From assembly GCF_023973825.1 (NCBI RefSeq), contig NC_090117.1, forward strand, positions 651,501 to 715,500: a stretch of DNA of 64,000 nt, given 5' to 3'. The notes under the pieces are model-generated. The model did not search any database and was not told where the DNA came from. It worked only from the letters and a program-made list of their open reading frames with translations. Shown piece by piece: positions 1 through 13,321 of this stretch. Every line of letters begins with the position of its first letter. Position 1 is the stretch's first letter. This DNA comes from Plasmodium brasilianum. Taxonomy: Eukaryota > Apicomplexa > Aconoidasida > Haemosporida > Plasmodiidae. Both the position numbers and the translations under genes were made by a program.

Positions 1-1760
1 TTAATTTTTATAACATTATATAAAATAAATAATAATTTATTAAAATAAAATTAAAATATATATATAAATTAATTTATAAAAACAAAAATAATTATATTAT
101 ATTAATTGATAAATAAATATATGTATTAAATTAATTTCTAAAATATATTAATAAAAAGTATATAAAATTAATATAATATAAGAATAATTAAAATATATTA
201 ATTAAAAAAAAATAAAAGATATAATATATTTATATTAAATTAATTTATTAAAATCATTAAAATATATTCATTTAAATATATATATTATTTATATATATTA
301 TTTTCATTAATAAATATTAATATAATTAAAAATATTATATTAGTTAAAATAATTTATATATTAGCTTATAAAAACTTAAATAAATAAAAAAAATATATTA
401 CTATATTATATGTTAAAAATAAAATATAATAAAAATAAAGAAATAGTTTATTATAATTTATACATAATATATTAAAGGAATTTAAATAGTAAATTTTAAT
501 TACTTAAATAAAAAAAATATTATTAAATAAATTAATTATATTTTTAAATTAATGAAAAAGCATATGTATATTATGTAATTGTTTAATTAATAATATATAA
601 AAATATGATAAACATATAATAAATATATATATATTCAAAAAATAAAAATTTTATAATTATAAAATATAAATATTATATTATTAATTAATTAAAAACAATA
701 AATAAAATTAATATATTTAATTATATTATAAATAATACTTATAAAATATTTAAATAATTAATAATTTTAATATTCGTAATGAATTAATTATATAATAAGT
801 AAAGAATAAAAAAATTATTAATTAAAATTATTTTATATATACATAATATTATAATAAATGTGACACTTTATTTAATTATTTATAATTAATTATTTATTTA
901 TTATTTAATTAATTTAATTAACTAATTATAATTATCATATTTAAGTAAATATATATATAATAAAAACAATTAATTTTTATTTATATAAGTTAAATAATTT
1001 TATAAAATTATTAACATTATTTATATACATATGATTAGTAAATTTAATTAAAAAAAAGTTATTTAATATTTAAAACAATAAATAATTATATTTTAATTGT
1101 TATTATATTATAATAATTAAACTAATTACTTTATATATTATTTATTTACATTTACTAAATAATTTAATTATTATTATAGAACTTCAATACTTAAACTATT
1201 CCATTTGGAAAAGTGATAAAATATTTAACGTTTTAATATATTTATATCATAATAAAAAATTAAATGATTATTTGATTTATTTCAATACATAAAGTATATG
1301 AATTAAATTATAATTAATATATGTTAATATAAATAAAATAAATATGTTAATCTATTAATTAAAAAAAGAAAATATATAATTAATATAAATTTAAATGAAA
1401 TTATATTACTGTGAATTCTATGTTAAATAACATACAAATATTTAATAAATAAAACAATTATTATATTATATATATTTATTTATTTAAATTAATTAATTAA
1501 TTATCAAACGATAAAATATTATTATAATCAAATATATATAGTTTAGTTAATTAATTTGAATAATTATTAATATATTTAATATTATTATTAAATATATTTA
1601 TTAAATATAATTAATTATTTATATAATATAAAAATATATATATTAATTATAATTAATTATTTATGTAATATAATAATTTTTTTAATTATAATTAATTAGT
1701 TTTATATATTATATTAAATATATTTATTAATTATATTTTTTTTAATTATTAATTTTATTT
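1..1760. other. Centromere-like extreme AT core (left part outside window)
   Basis: Most 60-base lines here contain only one to three G or C, far below the rest of the window, and there is no open frame of note. A short, less extreme stretch (about 1185-1300) interrupts it. Plasmodium centromeres are known as regions of a few kilobases with AT content near 97%, one per chromosome, without genes. The sequence is irregular poly-A/T and TTAATTAA-like words rather than a clean tandem array. The neighbouring genes resemble those beside the chromosome 2 centromere of P. falciparum (recalled, not checked). The left limit is not visible. Confidence 0.7.
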
Positions 1761-4700
1761 CATTATTACTAAATAAAATAAAATTTGTGTTAAATTAGTG
1801 ATAAATAAATAAGTATAAATTTATTTTACATGATAAAGTCAGATTGTGAAATTAATTTAACATATTATAAAATAAAAAAAATATAGCAAATTTTATGAAA
1901 ATTATGTGCTTTCTTAAATTTAGAATTTTAACTAAATGATTGTATTTTTATATTGACATAATTAAAATACATTATAATTAATACAAATAGGTTATATTTA
2001 TTTTTATACAGTTAAAATAAGTGATGAACATGTGGAAAATTTTAAATATATTTTATATTTTAATAAGTATTAATTTATAAGATTTATTTTTTATAACCCA
2101 CTAGCATATTGAAAAATTTTATCTTATATGAGTATAAATAAATTCAAAATTATTCCTTTGAATAAACATATATAAATTATTATAGAATTAATGTGATAAA
2201 CATTATATTATAAGACAGTATGACACATAATAAAAATTTTGAAATATAGTAAAATTAGAATAGATGATATCAACAGAAATAGAAAATAATATTGTATGTA
2301 TACTTTCAGAGTTTTTTTTTTTTGTTTTAATAGATAATAATAGTTTTGAAAATATGAACTTTATAGTTACAAATCTATTATATTGTATATACTGCATTTC
2401 TTCTTTTTTTTAATAGTGCCATAATATTATTACAAAATTGTACAATAAAATTTATATTAGTAGATTATTATAGAAATTTTGTTAAATATAATTCCTTCTT
2501 TCTATTGAATAATATTTTTGTCTAGTCTTTTTTTGTATGATTCTATGTGAAACCTTATATTATCAATATTTTAAAAGTAATACTATTTCAAATTATGAAG
2601 TTTTTTATTCACAGGATTTTTTCCATACATATTTATAATAAATTTATTAATATAAAAACATACATTTCTCTTAAATGTAGATTGTTATAATATTATAATA
2701 AATTTATAGACGGGTAAAACACAATGCTAAATTAAGAGCACATTTGCTAAAATGGCTACATATTTTATTTAATGTCAACATATTAAAAATCTATATAATT
2801 ATGGACGTAAGCGATTTTTATTTTAAACTTATTATTATTGTTCAGAATAAAGATAATGATAATGAACAGATGTTTCTGTGAATGTCAAAGTAAAATTTTA
2901 AATTAGATAATTTCATATAACTTTGTGAATAACAATGTCCTTATAATACAAAAACAAATTAAACAGTAAATACGTATTCCTCTGAATGATATTTTTTTAA
3001 TAAATGTAAACTTTATTAAAAATAGTTTACTGCAATAAATATGCAAATGAACAATAATTTACATTTTTCATAGTTATAATAATAATTATTTTTATCTATC
3101 TTATTTGTTAAGATATATTTTGCATGGCATATGAAATTCGTGTTACCTTATGCGATATTTTAATTTTAGAAAAAAATTGTTAAAGCTAAAAATTCTAATT
3201 TCGGTAATAAACTACCGCAAATTAAAGTTCAAACTTTAAAAATGAAGATAGTACAAGGATGAAGTTACTCATGAATTACACGTGCAAAAATGTTATTAAT
3301 ATTTTCTTTTTTCTTAAAATAAAACATATCTTATCGATTAACGACGGAAAATGATACTTATATTTTTATATATTTCCAAATTACAGAAATATTCCCCTTT
3401 ATGAAATTAACCGTATTATTATTGTTTTTAAAAAATCAGAACATCGTAAATTTATTTATGTTTTAATAAATTGACAGTGGGGTACATAATTTTGTAAAAA
3501 TACGTATTTTGTTATACGCATAATGTTGTAGGCATAAATATTGCACTATATAACAGATATTATAGTTCATTTAAAATATTTTTATATGTAAATATAAGAA
3601 AAAATCCTACCTTTAAAATAAGAAAAATAAGACTAAATTATAATTTCAGCATAAATAGTAAAAGTTAATTATAGAAATTAACAAATGGCATTAAAATTTT
3701 AACATTTATATGTTAAATATTACATCATAGGTATATCACGCGTTTCTAGAACATATCTCTTGCGCAAATTTTCCACAATAAAAATAAGTTGCATATTTGT
3801 AGGTAAATTATTTTTTCAGAAATATAGCAAAAAGTTAAATTTTTTAAATTTCTAAAGTACACTGCACAATATTTACATTTATAATGCTATTTAGAATATT
3901 AAGAACTTTTAAGATAAAAAAATACTTCATAAAAAACACTAAAACCACATCTACATTTAAAAAAATATAAACTTTTCATATAAAAATAGACACATCGTTT
4001 TCGTCTTATAAAAGTTACTCCAAAGGACCTTATTTAGAAAAAATGTCTTTTTTGTTTAATTAAACTTTAAACATAGCTCCATAAAAGTCATGCAGAATAT
4101 TATTTACTACTAGGTGAGAACATCGGATATTCTTTTAAAATTTAATGTGCAAAAAGGTTTTTGATTTATATTTTTTGAGCACATATCCTCAAACAATGGA
4201 ATGTGTGTTATTTACCTTAAGAATTATTTTTTGTATATGCGAAAAATTAAAATTTTAAGCCGTTCTTATGCTTCGTGGATACAATTGTTTTTTCTTATAT
4301 TTATTGTTGATTATAATATTTTTTTATTAATAACATTTGACTTGTCATTAATGTTCCAAGTGTGTACACATTTAGTATATTTAAGATATTTTTTATTTGC
4401 ATTAGAACTTTTAAGTGTTCTTAAGGTAACCTATATAAAAACGATATGATAAAGACGTCTTTAAGAATAACGTTTCTATATATGTATATATGTATATAGG
4501 TAGATGGACGGATAGATTTAAGTTGTTCTTTGTTAAACATAAACATATAAATAATAAAATATGTTATGACAAAAGAGCTTTAAAATTAAAACCTTTTATT
4601 AGTAATATTGTTTTGAGATATATATAAATTGCTTTTAAAATTATTTTTACTAGAAGTACACTACAATGAAGAAATTGTTATTTGAAAAATATACAAAATA

Positions 4701-6029
4701 AATAGTTCTCTATGTGTTCTAAGGAATTGTTTTTGAATAAATTAATATATTTTTTTTAATTAATATAGAGCACCTAAATTTATCTAATCTAACTCTGTAT
4801 GACATAATATAATGATTAATATATTATTAATTTTTGAAAGTAAATATAAAGGTTACACACTACATGCTATATATTCACAATATATTAAAAAATTATTTTT
4901 TGTATGTAATGAATTATTAAAATATACTGTCCGTCTATTTACGAATATTTTATTATTTTTGATATAATTCTGGTATACATATATTTAGAAAAAAACACAT
5001 AAATTTAGCTAAAACTAATACAAAAATATGATTCTTTTATATTTTTATGACAAAGTAATACAACTATTTGTCTTTTATTAACATTAGTAAAGAGCCTTTT
5101 CGTGTTCTTGCAGATTTTCTTTTTAAACGAACTTTTAAGTTTTAGAATTACATAACTTTTTACATTTTTCTATATGACAAATATTTAAATAAAACAAACT
5201 GTAGTCCTAGTAATATATTTAGGTATACATTATTTTTATATTATACGTTTGAAACAAAGAAATTTTATGTCGTTCTATTTAGACACATTTTGATATATAT
5301 TTTTATATGGAGCTCCATAATCTTTGATGTACAACTGTTAATATATATGCGTCTTCATAATACACTTTAAAGTTATCTATTTATTTTTGATTTCAACATA
5401 TTAGATTTCATAATGAATAATGAAAAATATGATATATGCATACAAAATTATTTAAGGTTTATATGTAGGCTTTTGTGATAAACCACGTTTTTGGAATAAA
5501 TGTAAAATAATAAAAAAAGGATATTAATTGAAACAATAACAGTTTCATAAAAGGGATACAAATTATCCTTTCAGAATTATATAAAAAGAAATGTTGATTT
5601 TAATAAATAAGTTATAAGTCTACTAACACGAAAATAAAGAAAATTTTCTTATACGTAACATAAACATTAAAGAAAATGAGTGGTTACAAAAGCTTCATTC
5701 AGCAATATGCACAATAATATTTATATATATTTATAAATTTTAACAAATGTTTACAGTATCTTATTTTCTTTAAATAATTAAAAGATATATACTGTAATAA
5801 ATATATTTCTTTAAACAGAACCATTTAAGAAAACCCTTAATAATGTTCATAATTTTTATTTTAGATGATTACTCAGGATCATTGTGTTTGGAGAAATGAT
5901 ATACATACGCATACATATATGTATTGTTTATGACTAAAAAAAATAACCATGTACTTTTTAAAACAAAAATGTGATGGTAATGTGGTTTTGTTTATAAAAA
6001 AAGAAATATAATGAATGACAGTATTCTTT

Positions 6030-6155
6030 AAAAGTGTTGCATGCTTGTGAATAGACACGTCGAGAGATATTGTTGTTAGAAGGGATGTGTGAGGGGGACA
6101 CCTTTATTATGCTTGGAGATATTATGTTGCTTCATCGAAAGGTTACATACTATAA
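6030..6155. other. Local GC-rich patch in gene-free DNA
   Basis: In an otherwise A/T-dominated spacer this stretch has clustered G and C, including a GTGTGAGGGGGACACC core near 6089. No open frame explains it. In Plasmodium such islands in spacers are sometimes structural RNAs. I could not fold it into a known class (no tRNA cloverleaf, no obvious C/D or H/ACA boxes), so it is only marked. Confidence 0.25.
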
Positions 6156-7849
6156 TTTACTATATAATGTGCAAATTGATACTTTTAAGTATTTGAACAA
6201 ATTTCTAGATATCGTAATAGAAAAAAAAAATATATACGTCTAAGGAGGGTATAAAAATTATATTAAAATATAAAAAGACATTTATTAAACAAAATTGTTA
6301 ATTATAAAAAGGGTAATGTTATATGGATATTCATGGTATATACTGCATGATTTATATAAGTAATTGCATTTATAAATGAAACATTTCACAACTGAAACGA
6401 TGTCCTTTAAGGAACATAAATGAGTGTATATATGTAAACACTTATACGGTAAAACAAAAAAATGTTTTAACATATTTTTAAAATGTTATAAAATTTTTCC
6501 CAAAAGAAGAAACAAATAAAGGCAACTATACAACTGAATGGCATAAAGGTTAATACACCAGGAAAAAAGAAAAAAACAATAAATTTATACGTGAGGTATA
6601 ATATATTTTCTTTATATGTCCTTTTGGAATTTATGAAATATAAGGTATATATATATATATATATATATTTCTCAAGATTATATATCAACTAACAATCTAG
6701 TACTAATATTTTTAATTCTAAGAAATTATATATAAAATACAGAAAACTGTATATAATAAAACTTCTTCAAATTGTATTACAGTGTCATTTAAAAGAACAA
6801 TATCATATTAAAATAAATATTCAACAATGTTTTCCAAATAAACAATATTTTCCAAACGGTTTACGTATATTTAAAAAAAAAATATATATACTTCACCTTC
6901 TATATTTCATTTTGCTACAAGTTTTTCTTTGGTATGTACCATTTTGGAAAATTTTCTTTAAAACAGAGTTTATATTTCGTGTTCAAATTTTAAATTATTT
7001 TATTTTTTTATAACTTTTGTTGAATAAGAAATATTTTACAAAGCCTCAGAATAATACTATAGTGTTCTAATTTATAAATATCATAATGCCGTAAATATTA
7101 TATTTTGATATCCTACCTTTTTGCTACTTTTGATTTAATAGTTTAATTTTTATTTTTTAAAAAATCCCATTCTGTTATTACTAAGTGTTTTCACTTTTTC
7201 GATAATTTTATAAATAAATTTCTTCTTTCCTTTTTAACATATTTTATGAAATATTTTTATTCATCAAAAAAAAAAAAAATGGTTTGACAAAGGGGAATTA
7301 ATTTGTATAATATTTAATATTATATACATATCAAAATGCAGTTTCAGAACGTAATAGCATATTGTTTACAAAGAATAAATTGGAATAATTTATGTAATAT
7401 TTGATTACAATAAAACAAAAAATAATGTTACAGATCTCATTTTTTTTTCTCATCAAGGAGCCTTTTTTTTATATCTCATTTCAAAAAGAACTATAAAAAA
7501 ATTGCAAAAAGTTTAATGGAAAAGAGCAATTTAAAAAATTCACTTGTTATGCCCTTTAATTTATTTTTTTTTTTTTGTAAATTCGATTGTAACATTTAAA
7601 CTACAATGAAACAAAAATATATATTAAATAATATATAAGACACTAATAAGGATGCTCATACAAATGTACTTATACTTATTTTATGTATACTCATGTTATT
7701 TATATGTTATACATTTACATATTGTGCACATAAGAATAAAATAAATTACCAAAAAAATAATATAATAAAAAAAAGTATATTTTATATACATATGTATATA
7801 CTACATATTATGAAGTACATGTACTTAAAAAAAAAAGCAAAAAAAAAAA

Positions 7850-8055
7850 TAAAGTAAAAAAAATAAATGAAAATAAATAAATGAAAATAAATAAATGAAA
7901 ATAAATAAATAAAAGTAAAATAAATGAAAGTAAAATAAATGAAAGTAAAATAAATGAAAGTAAAATAAAAAAAAGTAAAATAAATAAAAGTAAAATAAAT
8001 GAAAGTAACATAAATGAAAGTAACATAAATGAAAGTAAAATAAATGAAAGTAAAA
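7850..8055. repeat. 15-base minisatellite (GAAAGTAAAATAAAT)
   Basis: Head-to-tail copies of GAAAGTAAAATAAAT with variants (AAAAGTAAAATAAAT, GAAAGTAACATAAAT), preceded by an AAATGAAAATAAATA array. Because the unit is a multiple of three, it creates long Phe/Leu/Ser-rich open frames on the minus strand (7808-8157). These are repeat artefacts rather than genes. Confidence 0.85.
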
Positions 8056-8676
8056 CAAGGTTGAAATAAAACAAAACATAAAAAGAAAAATGAAATTTTT
8101 CATTTTATGAAGTTTGAGAGTTTGTTTAAAACAGAAATTCTTAAAGATGAAAAACAAAGATCTAGCAAAATTAAAGTAAATATAATTTTACTTAAAAAAT
8201 AAAAGTATATTATACATAAAATGCATATTTTATACATAAATACGTATATACATATTAAACTTATATATATAGTACTTAACAAATAAAGGGAATTTATATT
8301 ATTTTGCTTGTTTCTCAAGTATTTTTATATTTTGAGCATAATTTGTGTCATTTTAACCTTTTTTTTGCATTAATTTATGAATATACTTATTGTTTTATGT
8401 ATATATGGTACATGTATTGTTTTGTTTTTATATATATATATATATATATGCATGTACTGATTTATTTTTTTCCATTACACATTATCGTGTAATAACAATT
8501 TATTTTTGTTATTACTACATTTTATTAACATCCTTTTTTTAATAGCGTTTTTTTTCCTTTTATGGTATATGTACATATATGTATATATATATATGCACAT
8601 GACGCATAAATTGGTGTACGCCTCATAAATTTTCGTATTGAATATACATATATATATTGATCCTTTTTAATAAAAA

Positions 8677-9540
8677 ATGAAAAGTGAACAAAATGAAAAA
8701 ATAATGGACTATTTGTCCTGCCCTTTGGATGATGTAGTTCATAGAGAAAAGAAAAGCGGAAAGAATAGTTTTTTGAATGTAAATAATACAAAAAAAAATG
8801 AATTTAAAACAAATTTTTTTAAAAAGAAAGATTTAACACAAGGCTCAAGTTTTCGAGGAAGAAGAAGATCTCGATTTTCAAGTAGAAGATCAGGGAGTTT
8901 TAAAAAACCATTTTTTAGTAACAGATTAAGTAACAATCAATTTAATAAATATAAAAGCAGAAAATTTTATAGTAGTGGTAGAGATTATTTTAAAGGAAGA
9001 ACTAATAGTTATAGTTCACATTATGGTTATGATAGTTATAAAACTCCCTATAATAAAAATTTTCTTAATAGAAGAACTAATAATAATATTAAAACGTCAG
9101 GTACTATATATAGGGGAAATTTAATTAAAAAAAAAACAAGAAAAGTATTTAAAAATTCAGCTCCTTCTAGAACTATAATAAGTCAAAAATTAAATAGCTA
9201 TAAAACAGTACCTGTTCCAGCCAAAAAGTTTAATAATTTAAATATATCACTTTATCGAAAAAATATGTCCTATGGTTTAGGTGCTAAGCGATCACTTAAC
9301 ACTGCTGTAGTAAACAAAAGTAAAATAATCAGAAAGGGAACAAAAAAAAGTAATGTTATTACAAAAAGTAGAAAAAGTGTAAATGGGTCCAAGTTTAAAC
9401 CGTTAAATAAATATTTTTTATCAAAAATTAAAATTGTTACTTCTTTAAATAAAATACCATCTCCTCTGAAGGAACAAAAAGACACAGAAGTAAACCTTCC
9501 AGAATCGTTGAATAGTACAAATATGAGAAAAGGAGAGTAA
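8677..9540 (+). CDS. Basic RNA-binding-type protein with UAP56-binding-like motif
   Basis: An uninterrupted 287-residue frame, the first gene to the right of the putative centromere. The start is the first ATG of the frame. The N-terminus carries MDYLSCPLDDVVHREKK (residues 10-26), whose LDDVV core resembles the UAP56-binding motif (consensus near SLDDIIK) at the ends of ALY/REF and UIF-type mRNA-export adaptors. The rest is strongly basic and disordered, with an Arg/Gly/Ser-rich stretch (about residues 58-75), scattered RG and SR pairs and Tyr/Ser-rich segments. There is no RRM, zinc finger, signal peptide or membrane segment. The composition fits an RNA-binding nuclear protein. The export-adaptor role is inferred from the motif and charge only. 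UAP56 itself is encoded at 54162-56007. It could also be a ribosome-biogenesis or splicing factor. Confidence 0.75.
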   Translation: MKSEQNEKIMDYLSCPLDDVVHREKKSGKNSFLNVNNTKKNEFKTNFFKKKDLTQGSSFRGRRRSRFSSRRSGSFKKPFFSNRLSNNQFNKYKSRKFYSSGRDYFKGRTNSYSSHYGYDSYKTPYNKNFLNRRTNNNIKTSGTIYRGNLIKKKTRKVFKNSAPSRTIISQKLNSYKTVPVPAKKFNNLNISLYRKNMSYGLGAKRSLNTAVVNKSKIIRKGTKKSNVITKSRKSVNGSKFKPLNKYFLSKIKIVTSLNKIPSPLKEQKDTEVNLPESLNSTNMRKGE

Positions 9541-10629
9541 ACGTGTAAAAACGCAAAATAAGACCAGAGCGGATAAAAGAAATAATAACGGAAGGAAAGG
9601 AAATCACAAGAGGATACAAATATTAAAATAGACGTTTTAATTTATAAATGTACATAATGTGACCACTGTGTTATTTCTGTTTTTTATTGTTGTGAAGTGT
9701 TTATATTGAAAAAGTAAAAGAAAAAATAAAAAAAAAAAAAAGAGAAACTGCAAGAGATAGAGATGTCGATAGAGAGAGAAATAAAAAAATACTTAATGAT
9801 ATTCAAAATAAAATAAAACAGTAACTGTAACAATAGTGAAGTAAAAAGAAATATAAAAAAAAAAAAAATTATATATTACTAAAAAGGTCAAATTTTTAAA
9901 ATACACCAACCCCGTGTAGATGTTAATATATTGAAAAATTAATGAATTGAAACTAAAAAGTTCCTGTGGTATTTTCAATATTCCCCCCTTGTTATGTTTA
10001 ATATTACACGTATGTATGTATATATGTATATATATTTATATATACTTTTAGACAAGTATATCAAAAATTTACCGAAAGTATATTTTACCAACGACGAAAC
10101 ACAACTTTTATTGTACGTTAAAATTAAGTATTGCGTCTAGAAACATTTAAAACAAGAGGTTGCATATTTTAGCGAATTTATAAGCCTTTTTAATGTGACA
10201 AAAAGGGGAAAAATGTATTATGAAAACAAAAAATCTTATAGTAATAATAAACACAGTAAATGGTCTTTTGCAAAAGATTAAATAAACGTTCATGAACAAC
10301 TTTAACAGTAGTTATAGTATGCTTTACTAAGTAGAAAAAAAAAAAAAAAAAAGATAGAAGCATGAATATAAAATATATAGATATGCTACTAAAATTTGTA
10401 TTATCATATGTAACTTCCTTTAAAGATGAATTATAACGGTTGAATACTACTTAGTGGAAATTTTTTTAATATATTGAACTGAACTGAACTGTAATGCAAT
10501 GAATTAATTAATATATATATATATATTTTTTTTTAACTTTGATTTAAATTGTTCCTCATAGAGAAACTACATTAAAAAAACGGTTGTGTATTAATGAAAA
10601 TATTCTTGCTGTTGCAGTATATACAACTG

Positions 10630-10660
<31 letters not shown>

Positions 10661-12344
10661 TTACATTTGTAAAATAGGGATGACTTGAAATTCGCAAACT
10701 TTATAGGCGAAAACAAAATAGAAAAGCATATAATACCACTACGTTTTGCGCAACTTTCAAATTACAATAATTAGATACAAAAAGGGGAAATAAGTGGTTA
10801 GAGGAAAAATCAAGTTAATAATAGTTCAGGGATAAGTATGTTGATCTTTATGTCGTTTAACGAACTCATTTTTGATTGTATGTACTGGAAATTTGTAGTA
10901 ATTCAGTAGACAAAAAAAGTCAAATAAAAGTCACCAGCTTTTCCTTTTTTTTTTTTTACAGAATTTTTTAAAAATATTCTTTACTCCCTTGTGAAAAAAT
11001 TCCATATATATTTTTTAAATTATTTTTCGCAAGTTCATGGAAAACAATACCGTACCTCTGTTCAATATTTGAAGTTAAAATTCTGATAAATAAATCTCCT
11101 TTAAATTTTAAATATTTGAAAATATAAAAAATGTTTTACTAAATAAATTAAGTAACATTTTTTTTTATTTTCATTTTAAATTGTATTTTCAATGGTTATT
11201 TTTATTTTAATTTATTTATAATGCTTCACATTATGTAAGGGGGTTACTAAATATGCCACACCTCCTATATATATTTTAATAGGTCTATACTTAATAAATT
11301 TTATGTAATATCTCTCCTCATTTTTTTTTTTTTTTGTTTTTACTGCCTTTATCAGCGTATGAGAGTGCAAAGAAATTTCGGTGTAATTTTTTTTTATTTT
11401 TTATAGTGAAAATAGCACACTCTTTATCGATATTTATATATGTGTGTATTCTTTTCACCTTTTTTTTTTTTTGTATAATATTTTTTGTAATTTAAGTTAA
11501 ATAAAGCTGTTTCTATAAATCAGTTACTACCTTTTTGCGCAATATTTTGTTGCAAATATTTTGTTGTTTTTTTAATATATATATAAACACCATATAAGTT
11601 TATTTTATTTTATTTTATTTTATTTTATTTATTTTTCTTTTTTATGAACAAGCAATATAATTTACAAAAATTACATTTCAGCTTGTTCATTTATGAACCA
11701 CTTTTTATAAAGTGTTTAATTTAGTAATAAAAAAAAGGATCCAGGTCTCTTCAAAGGCATATATCACATGTAAAAAAAAAAAAAGAAAAGAATAGTTAGA
11801 AATATATGACAAGACAACTAGATGTAAGCGAAATTTGTTGCTGTTATAAGAAAGCACAAAATTATTTGATAATTCAAGAAAAAACTATTATTTTTCCTAA
11901 AAATTTTATTATTTTTTTTTTTTTTTTTGCCCCTTTTAGCTATTATATATATTATGTACACTTGTAAATTATGAGTAATAAAACTGCTTACCTGTTTAGA
12001 CTTCCTTAGAGTTAAACATAAGAACGTAAACATTCTTTTTACATAAATTTACGTTTTGAATATAACAATATATTTCCTCAGTATTATTAAGCTGCATATT
12101 TACAGCGTATGGAAAGGAGAAATTTCTGAACATATCAGAAATATTTATGCGTCGTGTTAATGCTATACCTTAGTACTACACCTTAGAACTACTTCATATG
12201 ATTGTGCATATACAATATATGCATTATACACATGTACAAGGATACATATGGGTACTCCAAAAAAGTTAATGCATTTTTTTGGGTGTGCTTAAATGCCAAT
12301 TATAAAAAAACGGATACTTAGGTCAGGAATATTCACGCACTTGT

Positions 12345-12383
<39 letters not shown>

Positions 12384-12889
12384 TATTGTAACATTTAGAA
12401 AAATATTGCAACATATGGCAAAACAAAAAGCAATGGAAAATGCAAGCAGTGTGAAACCACAAATAGTTGAACTATTTTAACCTGTACAAAATTTTTTCAA
12501 TTTTGCTTTTTAAAGGCATTAGTAGGGGTACGAAAAAGGTTAAAGGTTTAACTGTTTATATATCACATTTTACCAAATGTTAAAACGCGAAAGATTAGGA
12601 GTATGAAAAATATGCTCAAAAACGAATTAAATGAAAGGTGAAAATAATTTTCCTTAGAAAAATAAAGAATCGCTAAAGGGTTCATATATAATAAGCAAAA
12701 AAAAAAAAAAAAAAGAGTTTTTTTCATTTTCATTTTACTTATTAAGGGTAGTAGAGCTACATAAAATATTCCTGCATATAGAGAAATATACCCAGATAGA
12801 AATTACATGTAGATATGCAGGTATGCAGGTGTTTTCTTGCATGGGCTCACAAACTATGCTCCTTTTTAAGCTATATAAAGAGACATTGT
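9541..12889. other. Intergenic spacer
   Basis: About 3.3 kb of AT-rich DNA with homopolymer runs (for example A runs near 10336 and 12350) and TA-dinucleotide tracts (10637-10660). A TTTTA array lies at 11603-11630. I see no coding segment, tRNA or other RNA gene. Confidence 0.5.
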
Positions 12890-13215
12890 TTCTTTAGGCA
12901 AAGGTGTGGAATTAACAGGTGTGGAATTTGCAGGTATAGAATTTGCACGTGTGGAATTTGCAGGTATAGAATTTGTAGGTGTAGAATTAACAGGTGTGGA
13001 ATTTGTAGGTATAGAATTTGTAGATGTGAATTCAGCAGGTGTGAATTAAACAGGTGTCAATTGAGCAAGTGTGAAATTTGTAGGTGTGGAATTAACAGAT
13101 GTCCAATTTGTAGGTATCAGAATTGTCGGTGTGGTATTAGTAGTTGCCCTATTTGTAGGTATCCAAATTGTCAGTGTGGAATTAGTGTATATACGACTAG
13201 CGGATATGCAACTAG
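12890..13215. repeat. Degenerate 15-base minisatellite (AGGTGTGGAATTTGT)
   Basis: About twenty imperfect copies of a 15-base unit near AGGTGTGGAATTNGC, with variants AGGTATAGAATTTGT and AGGTGTCAATTGAGC. The period preserves frame, so a Cys/Arg-rich frame of 139 codons spans 12815-13234. Its translation is only the repeat (CRYRICRCGINRCG-like), so I read it as non-coding minisatellite, probably in the 5' region of the next gene. It is G-richer than surrounding DNA. Confidence 0.8.
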
Positions 13216-13321
13216 CGGGCATATAACTATCTGAAATGAGACATATTTCAAATAGGAAAACTTAAATTCGCATTTTACATTTTTGATATTGATATCATGA
13301 GGAAGGGGCAATGGGTAAAAA

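Larger units (their letters stand above)
1761..8660. other. Gene-free pericentromeric flank
   Basis: About 6.9 kb with no convincing gene. G+C rises compared with the core but stays low. Only short open frames of biased composition occur, for example an 82-codon frame at 4201-4449 rich in Phe, Leu and Ile, with no recognisable domain. Noteworthy contents are a local G-rich patch at about 6030-6155 and a 15-base minisatellite at about 7850-8055, listed separately. Confidence 0.6.

Noticed and set aside
4201..4449. 82-codon frame in the pericentromeric flank as a gene
   Set aside because: Hydrophobic composition expected from AT-rich DNA, no domain, no splice context, no neighbouring coding signal.
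12815..13234. Cys/Arg-rich 139-codon frame as a cysteine-repeat protein
   Set aside because: The translation is only the 15-base minisatellite and the unit is degenerate at DNA level without codon preference.
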